Assembly (NCBI GenBank): GCA_944325145.1
Contig: CALYDL010000015.1
Span: 1-52,116, forward strand
DNA from: Candidatus Gastranaerophilales bacterium
Lineage (GTDB): Bacteria > Cyanobacteriota > Vampirovibrionia > Gastranaerophilales > Gastranaerophilaceae
Direction of reading: 5' to 3'
Length of the DNA stretch: 52,116 nucleotides
Below are positions 32,133-39,246 of this stretch, piece after piece; the first letter of the stretch is position 1; each line of letters opens with the position of its first letter. The translations under genes and the position numbers were made by a program. The notes below the pieces were generated by a model. It had not been told where the DNA came from and searched no databases. It saw only the letters and a program-made list of their open reading frames with translations.

Positions 32133-33542
32133 TTGAAAATTAACAATATAGCGCCTGTTAGCTTTGGTTACAGTAAAAAAAGCCAAGAATATATAAATAA
32201 AAATGCAGAACAAATTGAAGAGCCGGAATTAAAAGCAGCCATTAAAAGCTGTTCAGATGTTTGCAATTCAATGGAAGATACAATAAAAGCAAATGAAAGA
32301 AAATATGGCCCTGATTATTCGCAATCAAATTATGTTGATTTTTTCATTACACTAAAAGATGCCCTTTTATCTCATGTTGTTCTTTTGTTTGATGACAGCG
32401 AAAAATATTTGCAATCAGAATATGATTATTATTCCTCATCTTTAAGCAAGTGCAAAAATAAAGATAACAACTGGCGCCAAAGCATTGTTGACAGGTTGAA
32501 GTTTTGGGATTCTAACCTTGGAAAAACAAAAGAAGAAATGGCAAAAGAGCTTGAAGAAAGCAAAAAAGCAGCAGCCATCGGCAAGGCGCAGCTTACAGAT
32601 GTTATAAAAACATATTTAACAGGTGAAAAACCTGAAGGCGCAACAACAGAAAGTTCCCCAATCGTTGAAACTCTTCAAAAAACAGAGTTTTCTCCAAAAG
32701 GCATGCAAGATGTTATGGGAATGGAAGAATTAAAAGAAGAATTAATGGAAAACGTTATAAAGCCTGTTAATAACCCTGAACAAGCAAGGCTTGATTTGGA
32801 AGAATACGGCAAAAGAATTCCAACGGGAATTTTATTATACGGCCCCCCGGGGTGCGGAAAAACTTATATTATAGAAGCGCTTGCAGCAGAAACTGACAGC
32901 GAAGTTTACATTATGAACAGCGCAAACACAGGTTCAAAATTTGTAAACCAAACAGCAAATAACATTAAAAAAGCGTTTGATTACGTTTACAAAAAAGGCG
33001 ATGAATCGGAAAAACCCGTTTTTATGTTTATGGATGAAATAGACGCTATGACATCAAACAGAGATGCACACGCAAGCAATGAAGATATTAAAGGCGTTGC
33101 CACATTATTAAAATACATTGAAGGTGCAAAAGCTCATAATGTTATTGTTATAGGTGCAACAAATAAATACGATTTAATAGACCCTGCAATAAGGCGCCGT
33201 TTTGATATGAAAAGATACGTTGGCCTTCCTGAACAAGAGCAAAGGGAAGCCTTAGTAAGAAACAATTTATCTAAAAAGAAAAAAGGGCAGGCTTTAATTA
33301 GCGATGGCGAAAAAGTTAAACAAGTTGCAAAAGCACTTAGCGGGTATTCATCAAGCAGTATAAATATAATTTCCGATTTAGCTTCCTTAAATGCACTAAA
33401 AAGAAACAGAGCAGATATTGATATTGTTGATTTTGAAGAAGCAATAAAAACAACAGGCGAAGAAAAAATTGATGATAAGCAATATAAGCCCTTGGCAAGA
33501 AAAGAAAAGATAGGTTTCAATTCAAGTTCACTTGTTAATTAA
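32133..33542 (+). CDS. AAA ATPase with N-terminal SFG motif
   Basis: A 469-residue AAA protein. Walker A is GPPGCGKT (residues 237-244), Walker B is VFMFMDEIDA (296-305), sensor 1 is in GATNKYD, and the arginine finger lies in AIRRRFD (352-358), so the ATPase site looks complete. The fold is of the FtsH/katanin/p97 type. The first ~180 residues are an unrecognised helical domain opening MKINNIAPVSFGYSKKSQ. No membrane helix or HExxH protease domain exists, so it is not FtsH despite lying where ftsH often follows tilS-hpt. The start is TTG with AAGGA eight bases upstream. It may be an unfoldase with unknown substrate. Confidence 0.88.
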   Translation: MKINNIAPVSFGYSKKSQEYINKNAEQIEEPELKAAIKSCSDVCNSMEDTIKANERKYGPDYSQSNYVDFFITLKDALLSHVVLLFDDSEKYLQSEYDYYSSSLSKCKNKDNNWRQSIVDRLKFWDSNLGKTKEEMAKELEESKKAAAIGKAQLTDVIKTYLTGEKPEGATTESSPIVETLQKTEFSPKGMQDVMGMEELKEELMENVIKPVNNPEQARLDLEEYGKRIPTGILLYGPPGCGKTYIIEALAAETDSEVYIMNSANTGSKFVNQTANNIKKAFDYVYKKGDESEKPVFMFMDEIDAMTSNRDAHASNEDIKGVATLLKYIEGAKAHNVIVIGATNKYDLIDPAIRRRFDMKRYVGLPEQEQREALVRNNLSKKKKGQALISDGEKVKQVAKALSGYSSSSINIISDLASLNALKRNRADIDIVDFEEAIKTTGEEKIDDKQYKPLARKEKIGFNSSSLVN

Positions 33543-33606
33543 TGTAAATCAGCCAAAAGTTGTAAAATAATATAAAAAAACAAACCTAACGGTTGATTTC
33601 AACGGC

Positions 33607-33819
33607 ATGCCCATCATGCATAATAAAGCTATTATGAACACGAACGAGAAATGTCTCATTAAATATTTATCATTTGGGAAATATGAACAAGGTGTCGAAA
33701 CCAATTCATTGATTAAGTTTTTAATTAATCATGACATCAAATTTTCTTTTGATGATTTGAATCCGGTTTGTAACATTATTGACGAATTGGAATTTTTTGA
33801 AAATATCAATTATAATTAA
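33607..33819 (+). CDS. Possible 70-residue unknown protein
   Basis: A short frame reading MPIMHNKAIMNTNEKCLIKY then acidic helical sequence to ENINYN. ATG 33634 (MNTNEKCLIKY) is an equally possible start; neither has a clear ribosome binding site. No domain is recognised. It ends 5 bases before the CHASE2-GGDEF gene, whose promoter lies inside the last codons. Codon choice looks like its neighbours. Existence is uncertain. Confidence 0.4.
   Translation: MPIMHNKAIMNTNEKCLIKYLSFGKYEQGVETNSLIKFLINHDIKFSFDDLNPVCNIIDELEFFENINYN
33787..33816 (+). promoter_or_regulatory. Promoter of the CHASE2-GGDEF gene
   Basis: TTGGAA (33787-33792) and TATAAT (33811-33816) are 18 bp apart. The -10 box ends 8 nt before the ATG at 33825, giving a nearly leaderless transcript. 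Confidence 0.5.
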
Positions 33820-33824
33820 AAGTT

Positions 33825-35627
33825 ATGAGAGAAAAAATTTTAAAAAATATCCTTTTTTCATTTTTTGTTATTTTAATTTTTGCTGCCTTTGTTTTTCTTT
33901 TCAAAATATTTAACATTTGGGGCTTTTTGCTTGAAATTGAAAACAAAACATTTGATTTTCGCCAGCAAATAATTTCACAATATAAAAAAGCAAATAAAGA
34001 CATTGTTATTTTAGCAGTTGATGATTCAAGCTATGAATACATTGTTTCAACCTATGGTGCTTGGCCTGCTCCAAGAGATTTTTGGGCGCATATTTCAGAA
34101 GGAATTGAAAAAGCAAGCCCAAGGGCAATAGCGTTTGACCTTTTGTTTGTTCAAAATTTTAAAGTTTTTGGCAACAGCGACAAAATTTTAACAGATACAA
34201 TAAATAAAAATAACAACATTTATGTTTCAATGACTTTTGATTCAAGACCAAAAGAAGTAAGAAAGCCGATTGACCTTCCAAAAACATTGGAAACAAACAT
34301 TATTGGCGATTTTGAATTTTTAAAAAAGGCACCTTTGATTAATAAAATTAATGTTATGGGAATTTTGCCAGATTTAATGAACGGCACCGACAACATCGGT
34401 TTTATTAACGTTGCAAGAGATAAAGACGGCATTTTAAGAACAAGCATTCCTTTATTTGTTTACAAAGACAAATTTTACAAACACTTAGATTTTCTTTTAG
34501 CGCTTGATGTTTTGGGGTTAGATTCCAAAAATTTAACCATTGATAAAAACCGCACAATAAACCTTGCAGACGGCAGAAAAATTCCATTAACTAAAGACGG
34601 AAGAACATATTTAAACTGGTATGGCGATGAAGAATCTTTTGAATATATTCCGTTATGGAAAGTTGATAAAGCAATAAAAGAAGACAACCTTGATTATTTA
34701 ACATCAAAATTTAAAGATAAGATTATTTTTGTGGGCGTTACAACAACAAGTTTAAATGATATTAAATCAACCCCAACATCCAGAATGTTTGCAGGCGTTG
34801 AAACCCACGCAACATTTTTAAATAATGTTTTTGACAACAATTTAATTAAAAAAACAAGCAATTTATTTGATATTATAGCAACAATAATTTTAACCCTTTT
34901 AACAGGTTTTATAGTTGTTAAATCTAAAAATGTTCCCTATGCGATTTTAGGCGTCATTTTGCTTATTATTTCATATACTGTTTTAACAATTATTTTAATG
35001 CATTATTTTAATCTTTGGGTTGCGCTTGTTTTACCCCTCGTTTGTTCAATCGGTGCAGTTACAGGGTGTTATGCAATTAAATATATCGTAACATCAAGAG
35101 ATTACGAACACACCTATAAATTGGCCGTAACAGACGGGCTAACAGATATGTACAACCACAGATATTTCCAAGAACAAATGAAATTAAACATAGATAACGC
35201 CAAAAGATATAATACACCGTTTTCATTAATTATGGTTGATATTGATTTCTTTAAAAAATTCAACGATAAATACGGGCATCAATCGGGTGACGCCGTTTTA
35301 AGGCAAGTAGCGCAAACAATAAAGAAAAATATCAGGTCAACAGATATTCCCTGCAGATATGGCGGCGAAGAAATGAGCGTTATTTTATCGAACACTAAAA
35401 AAGAAGAAGCAGCTATTGTTGCGCAAAAAATTTGCGAGGCTGTCAGAAACAAAGAATTTGAACTTGCAACAGGAGATTGGACCCATGTTACAATAAGCCT
35501 TGGTGTTGCATCTGCTCCAATAGATTCAAATACTGTTCAAGGTTTAATTGAATATGCTGATAAATGCCTTTATGTTGCAAAAGAAAACGGCAGAAACCAA
35601 GTGATATCAACCATTGAAAACACCTAG
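33825..35627 (+). CDS. CHASE2 sensor diguanylate cyclase
   Basis: A 600-residue membrane sensor. After one N-terminal helix (ILFSFFVILIFAAFVFLF) comes a CHASE2 extracellular domain (FDFRQQI, DIVILAVDDSSYE, GAWPAPRDFWAHI, AIAFDLLF, NWYGDEESFEYIPLWKV), then three C-terminal membrane helices and a GGDEF domain. The catalytic loop is RYGGEEM at about 511-517, a GGEEF variant ending in Met. An inhibitory I-site RSTD (504-507) lies five residues before it, as in feedback-regulated cyclases. It would make cyclic-di-GMP in response to an unknown signal. Its stop overlaps the stop of the opposing Zn-ribbon gene by 4 bases. Confidence 0.92.
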   Translation: MREKILKNILFSFFVILIFAAFVFLFKIFNIWGFLLEIENKTFDFRQQIISQYKKANKDIVILAVDDSSYEYIVSTYGAWPAPRDFWAHISEGIEKASPRAIAFDLLFVQNFKVFGNSDKILTDTINKNNNIYVSMTFDSRPKEVRKPIDLPKTLETNIIGDFEFLKKAPLINKINVMGILPDLMNGTDNIGFINVARDKDGILRTSIPLFVYKDKFYKHLDFLLALDVLGLDSKNLTIDKNRTINLADGRKIPLTKDGRTYLNWYGDEESFEYIPLWKVDKAIKEDNLDYLTSKFKDKIIFVGVTTTSLNDIKSTPTSRMFAGVETHATFLNNVFDNNLIKKTSNLFDIIATIILTLLTGFIVVKSKNVPYAILGVILLIISYTVLTIILMHYFNLWVALVLPLVCSIGAVTGCYAIKYIVTSRDYEHTYKLAVTDGLTDMYNHRYFQEQMKLNIDNAKRYNTPFSLIMVDIDFFKKFNDKYGHQSGDAVLRQVAQTIKKNIRSTDIPCRYGGEEMSVILSNTKKEEAAIVAQKICEAVRNKEFELATGDWTHVTISLGVASAPIDSNTVQGLIEYADKCLYVAKENGRNQVISTIENT

Positions 35628-36052
35628 CCTTCTGTTGTTAAAAATTTGGTTTGTCTTGGCAAAAAGATTTTTTCATTTTTCTGTGTTTCTTGTTCGTTTG
35701 TTTCATCTTTGCTGTCAACCCAAATTTCAAAATCTTGGCTTTTGTGGTTAATATCAATTTCTTCTTTCACTTCAATTGCATAATTTATATCAACAAAGTT
35801 TAACTTATCATATTTTTCGATATAATATTCTTTTTCACCGCAATTTGTGCAAAACTTTTCATCAGGAATAATTTTCCCAAATTCCTTTTTTGCACTTCTT
35901 TTAATTTCACAATGCGAACACCTTATAATATAATAGCTTTTTTTCAAATATTTACCGCAAGTTGGGCAATAACCTTCATTTGAATATAAAAGTGCGCCAT
36001 AATGTTTGCATTTGAATAAGTTTTTTAAAATTTCTTTCAATTTAATTTGCAT
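35624..36052 (-). CDS. Zinc-ribbon protein of unknown function
   Basis: A 142-residue protein with several Cys pairs: GYCPTCGKYL, IIRCSHCEIK and KFCTNCGEKE, enough for one or two zinc ribbons; an earlier Cys14-Lys-His16 may add ligands. The C-terminal 60 residues are acidic and polar (EVKEEIDINHKSQDFEIWVD) and may be disordered. There is no DNA-binding helix or enzyme motif. It converges on the CHASE2-GGDEF gene with a 4-base overlap. Function unknown. Confidence 0.75.
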   Translation of the reverse strand: MQIKLKEILKNLFKCKHYGALLYSNEGYCPTCGKYLKKSYYIIRCSHCEIKRSAKKEFGKIIPDEKFCTNCGEKEYYIEKYDKLNFVDINYAIEVKEEIDINHKSQDFEIWVDSKDETNEQETQKNEKIFLPRQTKFLTTEG

Positions 36053-36088
36053 ATCAACTTTTTAATTTTTTATATTAAAAAGTCAAAC

Positions 36089-36556
36089 TTAAACATCTAT
36101 GCCGCCATAATAATCATCGTCTTCCGCTATTTCATATTCATCATCATCTAAAATATCATTTTGTTTATTAACGGGGATTTCATAAGGCTTATAATTTTCA
36201 TAATTTTCTTCTGCAATTTCATCTGCATTAAGGGTTTCATCTTGATTTGTTTTTACAAAAGAATCTCTTTCAGTGTTATTTGGTTCAACTTTGCCTTTTA
36301 TAAAACGAGAAATTGCGCCTAAAAATTTCTTTTTAGGTTTCTTTTCTTTTTGTTCGCCTTCTTTGACAAAAGAATCTTCGGGAGTTTCTTCTAAAAATAC
36401 GGAATTATCATCTTCATTATTATTGCTGCTGCCCTTTCTTTTGCGCATATTCATATAGCCTGTGTTGCCACCGCCGCCGCCATCTTTACCCAGATTTTGG
36501 GAGCTTTGCACCATAGGCTGATTGTTTGAAGGGCCGTTTATGTTGAATGAAGACAT
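36089..36556 (-). CDS. Unknown low-complexity acidic protein
   Basis: A 155-residue protein, probably disordered. It opens MSSFNINGPSNNQPMVQSSQ, has a Gly run, a basic patch (EKKPKKKFLGAISRFIKGKV) that could form one amphipathic helix, two copies of DSFVK, and a very acidic C-terminus (ILDDDEYEIAEDDDYYGGID). The N-terminal SF recalls the lineage motif only loosely. No membrane helix. Codon use fits the neighbourhood, and it has its own upstream space of about 100 bp. Function unknown. Confidence 0.7.
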   Translation of the reverse strand: MSSFNINGPSNNQPMVQSSQNLGKDGGGGGNTGYMNMRKRKGSSNNNEDDNSVFLEETPEDSFVKEGEQKEKKPKKKFLGAISRFIKGKVEPNNTERDSFVKTNQDETLNADEIAEENYENYKPYEIPVNKQNDILDDDEYEIAEDDDYYGGIDV

Positions 36557-36658
36557 TTTTACTTCCCTTTTTGGTTAAATAACCATATCTTGATTATATT
36601 ATTTTGGGGAAATTACAAAAAGTTGTAATCAAAAATATACACTATATAACGGATGAAA

Positions 36659-37546
36659 TTATATTAACTTTAATAAAAGCCTTATTGCATCAATCATTCC
36701 ATCAGGATTTGCTATGTTTTTACCTTTTATGTCATAAGCTGTGCCTGATGAAGGAGAAGTTCTTATAACGCTAAGCCCGATTGTTGTGTTTACTGCATCA
36801 TTTCCTGTTAAAGCTTTAACGGCGCAAAGCCCCTGATCATGGTACATTGCAACAATTGCATCATAATCCGGTTTTTTATTTTGAAGATATTTTTTTCCTG
36901 CATTTGAAAAAAGCCCGTCTGCGCTATATGGCCCGTATGCAAAAATTCCAAGCTGGTTTAATTTTTGAACAGCAGGAATAATTGTGTCAATTTCTTCATG
37001 GCCTAAAATGCCGTTTTCGCCCGCATGGGGGTTAAGCGCACAGAGAGCAATTTTTGGATATTGAATATTGCATTTTTCTTTTAAAAATTTATTCAGCCTT
37101 TGAACTTTTGAAATAATCATATCTTCGGTTATTTCAATATTTTTTAAAGGCAGGTGCCTTGTTAAAAGCAACACTCTTAATTCATTTGCAATAAAAAGCA
37201 TTTCTGCCTTTTCATCATCGTTTTTCGATAAAAGTTTTTCAAGAATTTCCGTTTGGCCTGAATAATGATAGCCTGATTTATTTAATTGTTCTTTCGAAAC
37301 AGGTGCGGTTACAATACCTTGAATTTGGCCCAAATGTGCAAGGTCGCAAGCCATATGAAGCATTTCAAAACAATATCTGCCGACATCATTTTGTTTAAGC
37401 TCGATTGTGTCATAGTTAAGGCCCAAATCTTTTCCTATTATGACAATTTTTTCTCTTGGAGGCCTTAATTCTAAAAGCGCTTTATATGTAATTTCTTCGC
37501 CAATCCCTAAAGGATCGCCTGTTGTAATTGCAATTTTATTTTTCAT
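36659..37546 (-). CDS. pdxA2: PdxA-family dehydrogenase, likely PdxA2 of sugar-acid catabolism
   Basis: A 295-residue member of the PdxA family. The three metal-binding His segments are intact: LLTRHLPLK, ALNPHAGENG and AMYHDQGLC; the N-terminus has ITTGDPLGIGEEI. The family's GHTE substrate motif reads GQTE here, and the protein is about 30 residues shorter than E. coli PdxA. It overlaps by 11 bases a four-carbon acid sugar kinase gene, the pairing known for PdxA2-DtnK, in which a 4-phospho-threonate or erythronate is oxidised and decarboxylated to dihydroxyacetone phosphate. Role in vitamin B6 synthesis cannot be excluded. Confidence 0.85.
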   Translation of the reverse strand: MKNKIAITTGDPLGIGEEITYKALLELRPPREKIVIIGKDLGLNYDTIELKQNDVGRYCFEMLHMACDLAHLGQIQGIVTAPVSKEQLNKSGYHYSGQTEILEKLLSKNDDEKAEMLFIANELRVLLLTRHLPLKNIEITEDMIISKVQRLNKFLKEKCNIQYPKIALCALNPHAGENGILGHEEIDTIIPAVQKLNQLGIFAYGPYSADGLFSNAGKKYLQNKKPDYDAIVAMYHDQGLCAVKALTGNDAVNTTIGLSVIRTSPSSGTAYDIKGKNIANPDGMIDAIRLLLKLI

Positions 37547-38849
37547 GGTTTTTAAAATAGTTCACTATATCAACTAATGCTGTAATAGAGCCCATATTGC
37601 CCGATTTCGTAACAACAAAACCTGCGTTTGAATCCATACATAAGGAAATTGCAGGCAAAATGCTGTCTACAACTTGCAAATAGCCGCAATTAAGAGCTTT
37701 TGTGCATTTATAAGAGGTTTCGCCGCCAATTGTAATTAAAACACATTCAGACATTTTTTTAACTTTTTGTGCAAGGTCTGCCAAATAATCAGTTATCATT
37801 GAAGCTAAAGCCTCTTTTGTAATTCCTTCATCAATAAGAGTTTCTCTGCCTTTGTCTTCAGCCATTTCATCTTCAATTTTTGAAACATGCGCAACAACAA
37901 CGTTGTTTTTTCCAAAATTATGAACAATTCTATCTGCCATAGAATCAGTATCGTTTGATAAAATATCCTGCAATTTTAAATCGATAGAATAAACATTATC
38001 AATATCATCATCCAACAGCAATTTGTTAATTTGCGCAGTTGTCATAGAATTTTTTGAACCTGAAAGAATTAATTTCGGCAAAATCGGAAGAACTTTTTGA
38101 ACCTGCTCAATATTATTTTCAGGAAGCCAAATATTTCCCAAAGCATTTGCTAAACCGGCAGAGCCCACAGGTAAGACATTATATTGGCTTTTTGTAATTG
38201 CAAGAACAATTTGTTCTAAATCAATTGCAGAAACAGCATCAATGATAATTAATTTTTTACCTTTAGATATAAGTTCGTTTAATTTTGTTGTAATTGGCCC
38301 TGCGCCCTTTGCAACGACATTTAATTGAATTGTTGCAATTGAATCATAAAAATTTTCATTAACTCGTTTTTTTAAAATATCGGGAATATATGAATCATAA
38401 ATTGGGGCGTATGTATCTCTTGCAGCATCGGTTCTTTCAATCGGAACACCTTTTAAAAGCTGATACCCCCCTATTGTAATTCTTCCTTCACGAATAAATG
38501 CAGGCGCAATAACAGCGGCGTCATAGCCTATTGCATCAAGCATGGCTAAAGTTTCAACCGCAATATTGCCTCTTAGAGTTGAATCTATTTTTTTATAAAA
38601 ATATTCAACAGATAAATTTTCTTTTAATTTTTTAGCGCCTTCCCAAACTTTTTGAGCAGCTTCTTTGGCGTCTATATTTCTTGATTCTGTTGTAAGAGCA
38701 AAGGTGCCTACGTTCGGATGATTTTGAATATTTTCATCCGTGTCGAAAATTATTTCGGTATTAGAACCTTTTATAAAAAACTGAAGCGCAGTATCATTTG
38801 CGCCTGTTAAATCATCGGCAATAATGCCGATGGCACCCGTTATTGCCAT
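37536..38849 (-). CDS. dtnK: Four-carbon acid sugar kinase (DtnK/OtnK family)
   Basis: A 437-residue kinase of the family first known as DUF1537. The N-terminal domain has GIIADDLTGANDTALQFF and the C-terminal nucleotide-binding domain has VLITIGGETSYKCTKAL and GFVVTKSGNMGS. Known members phosphorylate D-threonate, L-threonate, D-erythronate or related acids. The partner PdxA-like gene starts inside its end. Substrate cannot be read from sequence, so the symbol is by analogy with the dtnK-pdxA2 pair. It lies 3 bases downstream of ssb, an unusual neighbour. Confidence 0.85.
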   Translation of the reverse strand: MAITGAIGIIADDLTGANDTALQFFIKGSNTEIIFDTDENIQNHPNVGTFALTTESRNIDAKEAAQKVWEGAKKLKENLSVEYFYKKIDSTLRGNIAVETLAMLDAIGYDAAVIAPAFIREGRITIGGYQLLKGVPIERTDAARDTYAPIYDSYIPDILKKRVNENFYDSIATIQLNVVAKGAGPITTKLNELISKGKKLIIIDAVSAIDLEQIVLAITKSQYNVLPVGSAGLANALGNIWLPENNIEQVQKVLPILPKLILSGSKNSMTTAQINKLLLDDDIDNVYSIDLKLQDILSNDTDSMADRIVHNFGKNNVVVAHVSKIEDEMAEDKGRETLIDEGITKEALASMITDYLADLAQKVKKMSECVLITIGGETSYKCTKALNCGYLQVVDSILPAISLCMDSNAGFVVTKSGNMGSITALVDIVNYFKNHEK

Positions 38850-38852
38850 ATA

Positions 38853-39182
38853 CTAATTCTCTTCTCTTTTAGAACCCATTAACCTGATATTTGTGCATCT
38901 GATTAAATATCTTTCAAGCGTTTCGCCATCGGGTGTTGTCCATTTGCTTGAAGCCAATCTGCCTTCAATTCCGACTAACGAACCTTTTTTAACCCACTCG
39001 CCGGCAAATTCCGCTTGTTTATCCCAAATTTCAATATTAAACCAATCGGTTACTTCTTCTTTTGCTTTTGAATCCCATCTGTTAACGGCAACAGAAAATG
39101 TAACTTTAACTTTTCCGGAATCGAAATATTTCATCTCGGGCGCTTGGCCTACTCTACCAACTACTACTACGGAATTTACCAT
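38853..39182 (-). CDS. ssb: Single-stranded DNA-binding protein, short form
   Basis: A 109-residue OB-fold protein: SVVVVGRVGQAPEMKYFDSG, FSVAVNRWDSKAKEEVTDWF, GEWVKKGSLVGIEGRLASSK and a final strand IRCTNIRLMG. It is much shorter than E. coli SSB (178) and ends in SKREEN without the acidic DDDIPF-like tip that recruits partner proteins. A short linkerless form is compatible with cyanobacterial-type SSB. A TTGCAT-17-TATAAT promoter lies upstream, and the leader contains a CTTGTTAT/ATAACAAG hairpin beside the AGAGG site. Confidence 0.9.
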   Translation of the reverse strand: MVNSVVVVGRVGQAPEMKYFDSGKVKVTFSVAVNRWDSKAKEEVTDWFNIEIWDKQAEFAGEWVKKGSLVGIEGRLASSKWTTPDGETLERYLIRCTNIRLMGSKREEN

Positions 39183-39215
39183 TTAAAAAACCTCTTGTTA
39201 TTTACTTATAACAAG

Positions 39216-39244
39216 ATTATATTATCAAAAAAGGGCGCATGCAA
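39216..39244 (-). promoter_or_regulatory. Promoter of ssb-dtnK-pdxA2
   Basis: On the minus strand TTGCAT (39239-39244) and TATAAT (39216-39221) are separated by 17 bp. The -10 is consensus, the -35 only partial. Confidence 0.5.
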
Positions 39245-39246
39245 AT

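Noticed and set aside
32133-33542. FtsH protease
   Set aside because: No membrane helices and no HExxH protease domain are present, only the AAA module and a new N-terminal region.
33543-33606. Terminator after the AAA gene from AAATCAGCC and GGTTGATTT
   Set aside because: The arms are 37 bases apart, need a G-T pair and lack a T run, so the evidence is too weak.
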